The notes beneath the pieces were generated by a model, which saw only the letters and a program-made list of their open reading frames with translations, searched no databases and had not been told where the DNA came from. Below are positions 1-12,210 of a stretch of 64,000 nt of DNA, piece after piece (position 1 is the stretch's first letter; every line of letters starts with the position of its first letter). Made by a program: the position numbers and the translations under genes. The DNA is from Chinchilla lanigera (lineage: Eukaryota; Chordata; Mammalia; Rodentia; Chinchillidae): NCBI RefSeq assembly GCF_000276665.1, contig NW_004955404.1, positions 34,846,587-34,910,586 of the forward strand, in the 5' to 3' direction.

Positions 1-794
1 GTATTTTTATATTGCATTTATTAGAAAGGAAATGCTAAAGGAAATGCTAATTTCTCAAAATGAATTTGAGAAAAATAATGAGAATTTTTAAAAAATCTGA
101 AAAAGCATTACTGTAAATTTGATAATACATATTTATAGATTCATATGTAAAGCTTCAAATTAGTAAAGTAACAAATGTTGATCAGCAACTGTATACAGTA
201 ACTATAATTTGACCTAGGTATATTAAATTTTTATTTTCTATTTATTTGACTTAGTTTGAGTTATTGGTTAATATGAAGTGAAATGCATTATTATAATACG
301 TGAGAATCCATAGAATTTAACATTTTGTTGGCTTAAAACCTGCTATATTGTTAAAATATCATGTCAGTTTTTGCCTCTTCACTTTTTTATTTACTCTCGT
401 AGCTGCTCCTTATTTCAGAGGACAAACATTTTTTTAAAACAGCTTCCACATACCATACCTTAGATCAGGGCGTGCTAGAGATGAACATTTCTTTCAAGAA
501 AACCAACATGTTCAGCTATCATTTCATCAAGATTATAATGTATGATTTTAAAAAAATTCCTGTATCCTGTCATGGATTTAGATCACCAGGATCTTTCATG
601 ATTAGAAAGGACATAATAGTAATGTTTTTGCAGAGCCATGATTGTGCTTCTGGTATTCACTAGAATGGACAGAAATAGAACATCAGTACCCTCTGTAAAC
701 AGTTTCAGTTTGATTGGTGTACATGATAAAAATCTTGGCTTCTCAGTGCATTTAGGTGCTGTCATAGCTGTTGTTTCCAAATAAGAATGCGGTG

Positions 795-985
795 TGATGT
801 TATTATAGTAAACAGCACTTAAGCACAGCTGGCAGAATTGATCAGGGCCACATTAGCGTGAACTTCAACAGATGACTGACGCAGCAGAAACAATAACTGA
901 ATATGCAAACAGTTCTCGCAGTGAATGCTCAGGGGATCAGGCACCATTATTTTTAACTTTGAACAGGGGAAAGGGGCAGATTTGT
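795..985. promoter_or_regulatory. candidate conserved intronic element
   Basis: Non-repeat, moderate-GC sequence in an AT-rich setting. It has CAGCTG and CAGATG E-boxes, TGATCAGG, TGACTGACGC, ATATGCAAA (octamer-like) and ACAATAA (SOX-like) packed within about 150 bp, and no match to any SINE, LINE or LTR I know. Its enhancer role is inferred from composition and its position in a DACH1 intron; no conservation data were available. Confidence 0.35.
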
Positions 986-1084
986 AACCTCCTTCCATAA
1001 AGAAAGGTTCTGGGTATTATGTAAACATCTGACTGCCATTTATAATGGTAGTTAGTTACAATGCAAAACTGAAGTCTCCCCTGA

Positions 1085-1360
1085 CTATTTACATTCCATT
1101 AATTATTAAAGGAGAAAAACATAAACATCAGATAACTTTGTTTAATGTTTCACATAGGATTTTTTAGCTGTCTTTTCTCAATTAATGCTAGTTATCAAGA
1201 ATTTCTGGTTAACTTGGACAGCAATGTATGCATTTCATTGATGGCTCCCATCCTTCCTTTAATTATTACAAGAGCTAATTATATGAACTACATATTGTAC
1301 TGCTGTTCTTATTAAAAGTAAATAGTGTGCAGATGCTGTGTTAGAAAGCATTTATGCCCG
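1085..1360. promoter_or_regulatory. homeodomain-motif-rich intronic stretch
   Basis: Contains repeated TAAT cores (CATTAATTATTAA, TCAATTAATG, TTTAATTATTAC, GCTAATTATA) and no recognisable repeat. AT-rich DNA produces such motifs by chance, so support is weak without alignment data. Confidence 0.25.
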
Positions 1361-1689
1361 GTATTGCTTTTATTTTTGGTTTTAAGGCCAATTTATATTT
1401 ACTATATTATGAAAAAGCCATGCCAATGACAGTGAGGACAATTAAACTAACCAGTACTTGCATTTCAAACTTTAGCACTTTATTATTGAATTATAAATAA
1501 ATAATTTGCAATATTAAACAATTAGTTTTGTGATGCATTCCAGTTATGACGTGTGTTAAACGAAATGGTATAGTACTTCGATTGGATTGCTGTTGAAAAA
1601 ACCAGTTACTTGAAATGCTAACTTTTCTCATTGTTTTGTAAGATTATCAATTCTTCTTTTATATATTCATATATGTATGCATTTATTAA

Positions 1690-1965
1690 ATAAATATGAT
1701 GATGGCATTCCAGCAATGTAAGGCACCTATCCTCAGCCCAAGAACTGGGAAAACAATATAGGAGACACAGTTATTGAGTGATAGTCGTGATTGCTATTGG
1801 CGTGCTAAGGAACACTCAGTAGCCCAGACCGATCATGAGAGCGTCCAGGAGATGGTGCTTAAGTGTAATTCTAGTATGAATGCGGAATAAGGAGGAGGGT
1901 GAAAGAGTGCCCCCAGCCAAGAGAAAGCACGGGAGACGGCAAGTTGGTGAGGGAATGTGACGTAA
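1690..1965 (-). mobile_element. L2 LINE 3' fragment, old
   Basis: Diverged similarity to the reverse complement of the L2 3' region (GGCACC...CCCAAGAACTGGG, then TGGTGCTTAAGTGTAATTCT...GAATGCGGAATAAGGAGGAG...AGAGTGCCCCCAGCC). It is unusually CpG-rich for its surroundings. Family assignment is from memory of the consensus. Confidence 0.45.
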
Positions 1966-2004
1966 TTAGCCGTTTTACCTGTTGCTCATGTCCAATAGAT
2001 CGTG

Positions 2005-2042
2005 TGACACATAGTAGGTGCTCCTATAAATAACTGCTTAAA
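2005..2042 (+). mobile_element. MIR or L2 3'-end remnant
   Basis: GTGACACATAGTAGGTGCTC matches the terminal GGCACATAGTAGGYGCTCAATAAAT motif shared by MIR and L2 3' ends. Confidence 0.4.
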
Positions 2043-2184
2043 AGGCTTAACATCCAAATAATGAAAAGTGTTTATTTTTGTCAACTTGGCTGTTTTTACT
2101 ACTCGTGGTCACCTTTCTTTAATCATTCCTCCACAGTTCCTCAGCTCTAGACTTATTTAGCTCTTATCTCTCCATTCACAGTGC

Positions 2185-2260
2185 TTGTTTTTAAAATAGG
2201 GACAATGGCAATAGTGCCTGGGATGTTGAGTTGTTGTGAGGCTTAGAGATAAAGTTTATG
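2185..2260 (+). mobile_element. MIR SINE, partial
   Basis: AAAATAGGGACAATGGCAAT, then AGTTGTTGTGAGGCTTAGAG and AAAGTTTATGAAA, follow the MIR 3' half (AAAATGGGGATAATAATA...GGTTGTTGTGAGGATTAAATGAG). Confidence 0.7.
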
Positions 2261-3132
2261 AAACTTCTGGCCTTTACTTGGGAACAGAGAGTGGTAGAAA
2301 TGACTAACAGTTTCCTATTTGCTGCTCCTTTCAATAACATTCATTTTCTTCCATGCATTGTGTTTCAAATCTGGGAAGGATTCCTTAATCCTGCACGCAG
2401 GGAGCATCCTTGCAACGCTGTAATCTACAAGATGACGGAGAATATTAGTAATAATATTAGAGTAGAGAACTCTTACTGTTAAGCATTGTGCTAAATGTGG
2501 GGGTTTGTAGAATGTCTCATGCTTCGCTGATGCAATCACAACTTTTATCTGATATGTGCAACTTTTTCTTAAGAAATTTCCAAATATTTCATATTTTGCA
2601 CTAACTAGAAACTACTCATTGTACATTTTTCAGGAAATTAAAATCTCACTGTCTTGTATAATACCTAAGTTATTGGATTTTGGATTGCTGAACAGAAAAT
2701 ATTTGCAAATATGTAAAATAATCCATTATCCTAATTTTCTGGGTAATTTTCATGTTTCAGGTAGAATAGAGGTAAATTAGTAAAATGAACTGATGCCAGG
2801 AAGAATTACATACCAGTGAAGGGATCGTCTCACACATTTTTGAAATCCTTTCATTATTATCTGAGATAATAAAAAGGCACTAATCTTTGAGAACACGGGA
2901 AACCTATTTCTAATCGCTTTCCACGAGGCAGAGACTTGAGGAGCAAAGGTGGCTGCAGTAGCAGGTGGAGAGGAGCCTGGTGACTTTATGCAGTGGACTT
3001 TCAACATTGAGCCCAATAGGAAACTATATTCTGGGGATGACAGGGCAAACAAACACATCGAACATTCTAATGAGACAAGTAGCCCTTTCCCCTGGTGTCC
3101 CCTCTTTCCCTGTTTAAAAATTAAAGGCCCGC

Positions 3133-3237
3133 AGGGCGGGGGATTTAGCTCAGCGGCAAAGCGTCTGCCTGGCAAGCGCAAGGTCGTGAGTCCCGTTCCC
3201 GGTACCGGAGAAAACCCCCCCCCCAAAAAATAAATTA
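3133..3237 (+). mobile_element. ID-type (tRNA-Ala) SINE, nested in B1
   Basis: tRNA-derived head GGGATTTAGCTCAGCGGCAA...GCCTGGCAAGCGCAAGGTCG, a GGTACCGG junction, then a C-run and an A-rich tail. It is flanked by a perfect 17-bp target-site duplication, AAAAATTAAAGGCCCGC, at 3116-3132 and 3238-3254. The duplicated target is the 5' end of a B1, so this insertion is younger than the B1. Confidence 0.95.
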
Positions 3238-3254
3238 AAAAATTAAAGGCCCGC

Positions 3255-3375
3255 CAGGCACTTGGGGTACCTGCCTATAGTCTCAGCAACTCAGGAGGCT
3301 GAGACAAAAGGATTGCTTTAGCCTATGAGTTCCAGGCCAGTCTTGGCAACACAGCAAGACTTTCATCTCAAATAA
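3255..3375 (+). mobile_element. B1 (7SL-derived) SINE interrupted near its 5' end
   Basis: CCAGGCACTTGGGGTACCTGCC, ACTCAGGAGGCTGAGACAAAAG and GAGTTCCAGGCCAGTCTTGGCAACACAGCAAGAC follow the Alu/B1 consensus, and an A-rich TAATAG tail follows. The first bases (GGCCCGC) lie on both sides of the nested ID element. Confidence 0.88.
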
Positions 3376-4396
3376 TAGTAAAAATAATAGCAATAATACT
3401 GAAATGAAGAGCCGAGATTCTCTTTTTCCATTTACAAAATGAATGTGTTCACTTTTGTTAAACAATGTCAATGTTACTCTACTTCAATGTGTACTTCGTT
3501 TTTTCTTCCTTCAGTATTGTTGTGTAGCTTTTCTTTTTATTCTGTTCATTGAACATGGTCACTCATGTTCATGTGTCTCAGTGCATATGTAAATACTGAG
3601 TAGTCAGTAATGAATGAGAAATTTAATTTGGATTGCAAAGGTATACTGCCTTATCTAATCTAGAGTTGGAAGTTACCACACCATCCCTCCAAAACACTTT
3701 TTACTTTTCCCTAGAACATCTTGTTTGTTCACCAGATAGGTTCACGTACACACTGGCCAGATCCTTTCTATACCTTAGGAATGTGAAAGTGGATGAGAAA
3801 AGTCTCAGAATTCTTACCTGAAATCCGTGTAGTCTCTTTGCCCCCCAAAAGCTGTTACAATGCTATGCAAGGGCCCATTAAGACATAATTCAATTAGAAT
3901 CCCACGGGAAATGAGGCTAGAAGACTGAACTCAAATTTCCTGCTTCCTTCCATGGACCCAGGAGAGACACTTTCAAGGTAAATATAGCTTCTGAATTTAT
4001 CTAAATCAAACATGTACTGAAGAAATCCCAGAATCCCCTGGGCTTCCTTGTATGAAGCCCAGCCTGGGCACAAGCACTTTTCATCTGGGAAGCTTGACTT
4101 TAATCATTCTTTCTTATTAATTCTATACAGTGTGCTGACTAAATGACAGAACTTACTTTTAACCCACATCATTCTAACTAGTTTGAATTATAGGTAATGT
4201 TTTTCTATATAATTATCCCACTCCTTGTATAAAATAAGTATTACATATCATATAGTTATTAAGCTACATTTTTTGGCAGGGAATATTTATTAGACAGTGT
4301 TGATAGTATAGTATATTTTAAATTATATTTTATTGAATAGATTCACTATGAAGGTACATAGCATTAATTTATAGTTCATGAGAACATCAAAATTCA

Positions 4397-4500
4397 GGGG
4401 CTGGGGATGTAGCTCAGCGGCACAGTGCCTGCCTGGCAAGTGCAAGGTCGTGCGTTCGATTCCCTGTACTGGAAAAAACAAACAAACAAACAAACAAAAA
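4397..4500 (+). mobile_element. ID-type SINE
   Basis: GGGGCTGGGGATGTAGCTCAG head with intact A box and B box (GCGTTCGATTCC), ending in a (CAAA)n A-rich tail. The target-site duplication is not clear. Confidence 0.93.
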
Positions 4501-4790
4501 ATCAACTTACTACATTTGTGAAGGAACTTAGAATCTTTTATAAACTTATATGAGCAACCAATTCAGGTTAGCACCAGACACTCATAAGCTCAGATAAGGT
4601 CAGATAACAAAAGCTGACCTGTAGGTGTAGTATGGAGTTTCTTTAACCATTTTTTTGTTGCTGGGGCACTAAGCATAACCATCGTATGGTAGGTTTGCTG
4701 GTAGGACCTTAGTATGGAAGTTTTATCAGTACCTGATAATATTTCCCATTCATTTCATCTTATTAAAATCATTATGCCTTTTAAAATACT

Positions 4791-4876
4791 TTTTTTTTTT
4801 TTGGTACCAGGAATCCAACTCAGGACCTTGCGCTTACCAGACTGGCACTTATGCCACTGAGCTATATCCCCAGCCC
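4791..4876 (-). mobile_element. ID-type SINE
   Basis: Poly-T then GGTACCAGGAATCCAACTC...GCTATATCCCCAGCCC, the reverse complement of the ID head. Perfect 10-bp duplication TTAAAATACT at 4781-4790 and 4877-4886. Confidence 0.93.
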
Positions 4877-4934
4877 TTAAAATACTAAGTTAAAAAAAAA
4901 AAACAAAAAACAAACTACAATTAAGTGAACTAAG

Positions 4935-5030
4935 TTTATCAGTGACTAAATCTGAACTTCCAAGTGTTATTTTTCTGTTAACTTTGAAACTCCTACTTTC
5001 TCATCTATAAACGGAAAGAGTTACTGTACA
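4935..5030 (+). mobile_element. possible MIR fragment
   Basis: TTTCTCATCTATAAACGGAAAGAGTTACTG resembles the MIR segment CCTCATCTGTAAAATGGGGATAATAATA; the flanks are too diverged to extend. Confidence 0.35.
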
Positions 5031-5874
5031 TTCTCTTCCAGTCCTACCTATGTTTCCTTTTTGTTATACATTTTAGACACATTTTCCTCCTCTATTGTTA
5101 CTTGATATGAGGTAATAGTTGCTTTATAAGATATTCTCTGACTTGTTAGTAAGTATGGATAATCGATGTTTTGAGATGCAGTGAAGGAACATTGTAGAGA
5201 AGCACTACAGAGCCCTGCAGTTTTCCTGGGACTGGGTGCCTTGATTTGTTTGAATAATGGCAAGTCTCCATGCAGTCTCCCGAGAGTTGGTGAAATTTGC
5301 TTGGAAAATTGTAACATTGTAACATTGTCAATAGGGCATAGAGTTGCACCTTTACATGACTATAAATGATCTTGTGCTTATTTGGCGATTATTTCTCCAG
5401 GAGAGTTTACACTGAATTATTTTTTAACCTGCCTGTCATATTTGGATGAAACAGCTTAGTTGGTAAAAACCTGAAACAGGTAATGATGTTTCATCTAGGC
5501 TTCTGTGCCATGTTATTGCCGTTTAGAAATCTATTCAAATTTATATATTGTGATAGTATAACATCATGTTGATTTTGTTACCTTTTATATTCTGAGGTCA
5601 AAGGCACACCAAAAGTTGTGTAATTGTATTTTGGGATGCCTTTACTGCCAAGCATCATTTTTTGAAGGCCTTTGTGTGTCTATTATAGATAGGGTGAAAA
5701 TAGTAAGCCTGTAGCTGAACTTGAAGGAGAAAAAAGGGAAGAACAAGTGAGCACAGAGGCACTCTTCACTAAGTAGGAAATTTATGAAAAGAAGTAGTGG
5801 GAAGGGAGAATGTTGAGCAAAGAAACACCATCTTTCCCAGTACTCAATGCCATGTAGGTCACAACTGAATTATA

Positions 5875-5985
5875 TAAATATTATTTAATTTGATTTTTTA
5901 CAGCAATCTTTAAAGCAGATAGCATCATTGCCATGTTATATATGTCAAAACAGAGCTAAAGATATGAATTTGCCAAAAGTAACTG
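5875..5985 (-). mobile_element. MIR SINE, partial
   Basis: ATCATTGCCATGTTATATATG, TCAAAACAGAGCTAAAGATAT and TTTGCCAAAAGTAACTGA follow the reverse complement of MIR (CCATTTTACAGATGAGGAAACTGAG...TTGCCCAAGGTCAC). Confidence 0.6.
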
Positions 5986-6647
5986 AATAAATAAACAAAA
6001 AGCCTTTGATTCTAATTCTGATACTTCATCTAACAGAACCTTGTTTAGTGGCTCATATATTTTGTGCTTGAATCCAGGGAAAAGCTGCTAGGACACTGAA
6101 GAAAAACCTGGGGGTTTGCTCAAACTGACATAGACTTGCTGTTTTATTTTTATGCATTTAAAGTACACTTGGAAGATATTTTCTTTTTGCATGGGTTCTC
6201 GTTCTGTGGTATAAAACTTGATTTATAATTTTCATACAAGTATTTAAATCTGGAATGAAAATGAGCATTCATGAACAATATTCCCTCAAGGTCATTAATT
6301 CTGTGAATAAATAATTTTTTATTTTGTGAAAAAATTTCATAACAAAGTAATAAGAGAATAACAATGGTTAATACACTGTGTATCATTCATTATCTTCAAA
6401 GTAGTTACTCAGAGTATAAGATGTAAACTAAAAAGATTCTTACCAAACAGAAACAAAGAGAACAAACAGATTATTGCACAAAACTTTCAACAATCTAAGA
6501 TAAAGTAGTAATACAAATAAAACAAATTAGCACGTATATTAGAATATTTTGGAAACAATGGAATGTATTTTGGAAAAGTATTCGAACCTCTCCATACTTT
6601 TTATTTATCTTTTTTTTTATTTTGCTGTTTGTGTTTACACAACACTT

Positions 6648-6726
6648 TAGTCATTTCATTTGACAGCTGTGCAAAAGACCTTTAAATATCTCATTTTTGT
6701 TGCTCTAAATATATTATAAAACAAAC
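6648..6726 (+). repeat. local direct repeat, copy 1
   Basis: Shares TCATTTCAT.TGA, GCAAAAGACCTTTAAAT and TAAATATATTATAAAAC in the same order and spacing with 7537-7613. I see no known transposon family. Confidence 0.6.
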
Positions 6727-7536
6727 ATATACATACACACACATTCTCATTGCTTGGCTCTATTAGTTGTCAGACACTTTGCTTTTCTCAGGAAGCAAGA
6801 AGAATATATTTATTACCTGCTCCTATTTGGGAGAGCCACACTAATTTCCCTAAAGCATCAGGATTCTCCAGATATTTGATCCTTCAGAACCTACAGATTA
6901 TCCTTTTAGCTCTACCATCCGCAAGGCAAGATCACACCCATTCCTTCACTGTTTCCTTAGCCAAGATTTTCAAATTTCACCTCTGGATGCTTTCTAGTAT
7001 TTCTGCCTTCTTTAAATGTATCTGGCATGAGTTAACTGATGCAGAAGACAGTGAGAATTCTAAGAGCTTTGTCTGAGACACAGTACTTCATGCTCTTGTG
7101 AGCTTCTAAAATTGATGAGCTGTATTTCTTTTTCGTCCCTAAATTAAAATATATAATAAAGTGGGTAGTTTATCCAAACATTATCATTTCCAAATCATCA
7201 AGTGCTTCAACCTTTTATTGTTGCTTTTTTATCATTTAGGGGAAACTCTATCATTGCAGAAAACAAATTTATTAAGTGAAATTCTTTTAGTAAAATGAGA
7301 TTTTCACCAAATGTCACAGTATTAAAATTTCCTCATTCACACCTTATCTGTCCTCCATGCTGTTTAGAGTTTGGAATGAGAAGAAAAGTGGGCACTTAAT
7401 TCCTTTGTTAAATTTTCTCTTTTAAAGCTTTCCCAGATTGGGGGTTTCTATCAAACTGATAAAATCTTTCTGTAAACTTTCAACATAATAAGGGAAGCCA
7501 AGATCACATGAAAACACATACATGTGCATGATAATT

Positions 7537-7613
7537 TAATCATTTCATCTGAAAGACATGCAAAAGACCTTTAAATGTAAATCTTTTTTCTAGTATAAAT
7601 ATATTATAAAACG
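7537..7613 (+). repeat. local direct repeat, copy 2
   Basis: Second copy of 6648-6726, about 890 bp downstream, roughly 75-80% identical by eye. Confidence 0.6.
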
Positions 7614-7784
7614 AGTTTTTTCTAAACATTTTAATTTTTCTAAAATATTTATTTTTATAAAATCATACTGCTTAAAAGCACTTAAGAAATGTAAATCACC
7701 TAAGGAATTAAGTCCCATATCTCTTATTTATCAAAAAATATCTCCCAGACAAGTTCAGACTTGAGTTCATTTATGAGCTCAGAA

Positions 7785-7915
7785 CATTTAGGCAAGATAC
7801 TTCTATTCTCTACCTTTTCTTCCTGCAAGAAAAGAAATACCTACCTTATAGAATTAGGGTAAATATTTTAAAAAGTGAAACCGTTGCAAAATATCTAGCT
7901 CCTTGTCTTTAATAA
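7785..7915 (+). mobile_element. MIR SINE, partial
   Basis: CATTTAGGCAAGATACTTCT, CAAGAAAAGAAATACCTACC and TTATAGAATTAGGGTAAATATTTT match the MIR middle and 3' half (GGCAAGTTACTT...AATAGTACCTACCTCATAGGGTTG). Confidence 0.6.
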
Positions 7916-8925
7916 TCCTTCCAATATCAGTCCTTGAATTCAGGCAGACTGGGTAGTCTTGCCATTCTTTCTAGAATTAGTATTGTTATGATTTTCATCT
8001 CTATGTATCATTTCTAGTTAGGTCTCCTGCTAAGGATATTTTCTCCAGTCTGTTCTACATATCTATGGTCTGTTTCATTGAGTGGGAACGGGTGACCATA
8101 AAAACAATCTCCATAATCTTGTCTAGCTTCCATCTAATGGGTGTATATGTTTTCCTCTCCGTATAATTAAAAACTCACCCATCTCCATGACTTCAGCAAT
8201 TCATTAATAATTCAAAGCGTTGTCCAATCCAGAAGTCAGTGTGTGAGTTCTTCCATTTGTTACATGACTTTCGGGGGAACTTTGCTACATGATACATAAA
8301 TACCTTTCAAGAAGTAGCCATGTGAGTAAAAAGTACTAGAATATGTCTAAAGAAGAGATAATAAGAACAGGAGAAAAAGTAAAGGCAAATTTTGCTTATT
8401 TAAGTATTCTATATGCTGATTTCTTCACATACTAATCTTTGGAACTCCTCCAAAGTAAAAGCACAGGTTGAAATCTTTTCAGGTTATTAAAGAAAAATAA
8501 TACACAAAATGATGTTGATTTTGAGATATTATAAAAATCATATTTAGAAGAGACTGCAGGAATGACCGTGGAAGGCTCTTTACTGGTGGCAAAACATTTT
8601 TATTTTTTATTATCAGTTCTATCTGGTGAAAAGAACTAAAAATAAAATATTTTCCTTGCATTGTTGTATTCCTACTTGCCTCCAAGGTAAAACTGTTGTG
8701 TAAGTATAAACTTTTAAATTTAAAACTACATGTGAATTTTAGAAATATGGTTCAGGAAACTGATCTAATGTTTGCATGATAGTGATTAGCACATTTTATT
8801 TGTTACAATTTCAGTATTAGAGGATTTGGACAATAAAGAATAAAACATCAATGCTTCATTGAGAACTAAGAATAAAAGACCAGTAATGATTATTTAGCAG
8901 TTTGAAATTTAACTGAGAAAAATGC

Positions 8926-8971
8926 TAATGTCCCTCCCTCTGCCCTCCCTTCCTCCTTCCTTCCTTCCTTC
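8926..8971 (+). repeat. (CCTT)n-rich low-complexity tract at gap edge
   Basis: Pyrimidine-only CCCTCC/TTCC units run into the assembly gap. Confidence 0.85.
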
Positions 8972-9285
8972 NNNNNNNNNNNNNNNNNNNNNNNNNNNNN
9001 NNNNNNNNNNNNNNNNNNNNNNNNNNNNNNNNNNNNNNNNNNNNNNNNNNNNNNNNNNNNNNNNNNNNNNNNNNNNNNNNNNNNNNNNNNNNNNNNNNNN
9101 NNNNNNNNNNNNNNNNNNNNNNNNNNNNNNNNNNNNNNNNNNNNNNNNNNNNNNNNNNNNNNNNNNNNNNNNNNNNNNNNNNNNNNNNNNNNNNNNNNNN
9201 NNNNNNNNNNNNNNNNNNNNNNNNNNNNNNNNNNNNNNNNNNNNNNNNNNNNNNNNNNNNNNNNNNNNNNNNNNNNNNNNNNNNN
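8972..9285. other. assembly gap, 314 N
   Basis: A run of N between a CCTT tract and a B1 fragment. The non-round length suggests an estimated gap size. It probably hides the simple repeat and the rest of the B1. Confidence 0.98.
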
Positions 9286-9286
9286 G

Positions 9287-9350
9287 ATCTTACCGCTTCA
9301 GTCCTCCAGCGTGCTGGGATTACAGACATGTGGCATCACACCCAGATGAA
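9287..9350 (-). mobile_element. B1 SINE fragment
   Basis: GTCCTCCAGCGTGCTGGGATT then ACAGACATGTGGCATCACACCCAG is the reverse complement of the B1/Alu 5' end. The rest is lost in the gap. Confidence 0.8.
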
Positions 9351-10792
9351 AAATACTAATTTCTTTATTAAATTTTCCTAGGCTATTAGTAAAAGCTTGG
9401 CTTTCAGGGACTCTATTGGAGTATACTATCATTTCGTTTTTGTAGTCACTGCTTTAAGTGACTACATGGAAGTATTAAGATATTACTTCATAGTTCATTT
9501 TTTGGCAGAATTGCTTCTTTTTTCCCTACGTGCCAGAATATCCTAAAAACAGAAAACTTACTCCGAATTAAATTAAAGGGATTTCGGAAGGGTAATTATT
9601 TATTTCACGTCTTTATTCTTTGTATCTGTTTAATAATTTTATTTAAATGTTAAACATGAACTCATTTAAATTTAATATGCAAAATAATCTTTTAGACATA
9701 TTTTCAGAGGCATCATTAATTTTATAAAACATTTGAGGAAATATTTTGCTGTACATTCTGCAACAGAAAATGAAAATACAGTGTTAAGTAGATTAAGGGA
9801 GTGGATTGCAGGATTTTCTCCTAATTCAATGTTTCCCTTCCTTTTTCGCTTCAGTATCCACCCCCTGAACAATAACATAGGGTTCAGCTCCAATTCTAGA
9901 AAAACAATACAATGAACAAAGTTCTTCATTGATCAGTGTTTTCTGCCAATTTGCCCTTATCAGCATTACCTCATAAAGCACTTCCTTCTGGGCATTTTTC
10001 CTTCCAATAATCAAAATAAAATATCAATTACTGAATGTCTTCCAGGGGCTTGCTACTCTGCAGTAGAAGGGTGTGCCAAATACACTTTAGGCATAGTTTC
10101 AAGGAACCTGCTTGAACTTAGGTGGGAAGATAGTATGTATATGAAAGGTCAATTGTAGGAGCAAATGGAATAGCAGAAGCAGCATTGCAGGGTTAAAAAG
10201 ACAGAAATGTATTCCATTTCTTCTTAGGGTCGTAACAATTACTAGCTTTTCTTAAGAAAACTAATAACATGCCTGATGTTTCATTGGAGAATGTATTACC
10301 ACTGTGCTTCTGGGGGCCTTTCATGTCATCTTCAATCATAGGAAACAGGAAGTCACATACTTCATTTGAGTGTTTCAACCAAATGGTAGGTAGATGGTTT
10401 TCATTTTAAAATAATTTTAAAATAACTTAAAGATGATCAAATTGTACATTCAAATCAATGTTTTCTAAATTTATTTTTTCAGTGTGAAAAATGACAACAT
10501 TTTTTACATGAAATTGTCATGTGACCATATGATCAATATAATGAAATTGCAGTTGCTATTTACTTTAAAATGATTTATTATGTACTGAGAAGTGACTGCT
10601 CTGAGATATTGAATATACACACAGAGATAAGGCAGTAACATATACAACTGTATCTTATCTAGCTTTACAATCAATGTTACTTTATGTTCTGACATCTATT
10701 TCTTTGATAGTTCATCTACAAAGCTGAATTGTCTTAGTATAAGCAAAAAAACTTTTGTATGCACAATAGTTTGAAATATAAATAAACCAAAG

Positions 10793-10864
10793 TACTCACA
10801 TGTAGCTCAGTGGTGTAGCAATTGCCTACCATGTGCAAGGCTCTGAGTACAAACCTTAGCACTG
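10793..10864 (+). mobile_element. old ID-type SINE
   Basis: ATGTAGCTCAGTGGTGTAGC, TGCCTACCATGTGCAAGG, then CTGAGTACAAACCTTAGCAC is a diverged ID head; the tail grades into a CA repeat. Confidence 0.8.
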
Positions 10865-10867
10865 TAG

Positions 10868-10925
10868 GCATACACACACACACACACACACTCACATGCA
10901 CACACGCACAGGCACATGCGCACAA
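10868..10925 (+). repeat. (CA)n microsatellite, interrupted
   Basis: Alternating CA with CT, TG and CG interruptions, seeded at the 3' tail of the ID SINE. Confidence 0.9.
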
Positions 10926-12210
10926 GAAATATAAGTAAATCTGAGAGTTACTTAGGAATTTTAAAGAAAGTAGTGTAAAATTTGATTTTGTATGATTTTA
11001 AATTTTAATGCAGGATGTACATGCTAGGGAATCTAATTTTTCATTTACATGCCATATCTTTAATTAGTTTCAAAAATGTCAATACAAATGGTGGCATATT
11101 TTACAGAGAAAAATACTTGCTAAAGAAAAACTTTCTTTAAATAATTTTTATTTGTTTTACAGTAAATTCTTCATTGATTGATTGATAAAGAGTGAAGTAT
11201 TTGGAATTCATTTTATTTGATGTAGGTAGTAAAAAAAAATGGCTTGAAGAAGATTTGCCAGATGTGTGATTTGGCTGTCTTCATCAGTCTTGAGAAAACA
11301 GAGTGAGCAAAGGATAAATCCAATAGATGTCGAATTACTTTTGCGTGTGGGATTCTAGTTAATGAGACAATGTCTGGATGCAATTATTTGGAAAGTTCTT
11401 GACCTTTTATTTGTACAAGTTGATATAATTATGATTTCATGAGGAATGGTTTTGAAATTCTTAAACCAATTTTAGTCCTGTGTTTATATTGTGTCTGTTA
11501 CTTCAGAAATCCTGGAAATATTTTGTACTTTTAACTTTTACACTGTATCTTTAACAGCTTGTGTGATTAGCTTGAGAGATTTTAGGTGAAGATCCCATTT
11601 CAAATAATGATTCTTATTTAGTTAAAAGAGAGGTTCTGTGATCCTAAATTCAAACACCTTTTTGCTGCTATTTGTACTTAGTGACGAAAAAAATGCAGAA
11701 AATTAATACATGCAAAATAGTTCTTACTGGACAGCTAATCAAGAGACAACTTCAAAAGTCATCCTAGGCTTATGGCTGGGTATTTCTAGTCTTGTCCTCT
11801 CCAGGACAATGGCTACATCTATGTGTGACTTGTGAGTACTGAAAATGTAGATAGTCTACATGGAAATGTTCTGTAAGTGCCAAGTGCGTGCCAAGTTTAG
11901 CAAAGATAGTAGGAAAAAACAGAATGCGGGCTTCCTCAGTAATTTTCCTATTGAGTATATGTTGAAAGACAATATCCTGAATATGTTGAGTATAGTAAAA
12001 TGTATTGTAAAACATTTATTTTAAATTTTTTTACTTTAAAAATTTTTATAGTATTTTCCTTGGCTGGCAGATTCTTCTCTGTTCTTATCCTCTTCCTTTC
12101 TGTTTTTCTTTTTCAGCTTTTTATAGTTTTGTCTTTCAAAATCTTAATTATACTTGTTTCCCATTTATCATTTTGTTCTCTACTTAAATGTTATTTTTTA
12201 CTAGCGTTTT

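Noticed and set aside
2777..3226. 149-residue minus-strand ORF
   Set aside because: Its N-terminal part is the translated ID SINE (GTGLTTLRLPGRRFAAELNP, recurring at other SINE copies), so it is repeat-derived.
4397..4470. tRNA gene
   Set aside because: The A and B boxes come from the tRNA-Ala-derived SINE head. The cloverleaf is degenerate and the copy has an A tail, so I call it a SINE, not a tRNA.
6750..7076. 108-residue ORF
   Set aside because: No recognisable motif; low-complexity intronic sequence. Probably chance.
8922..9359. ORFs spanning N runs
   Set aside because: They exist only because N was translated as X across the assembly gap; the same applies at 24686-24980.
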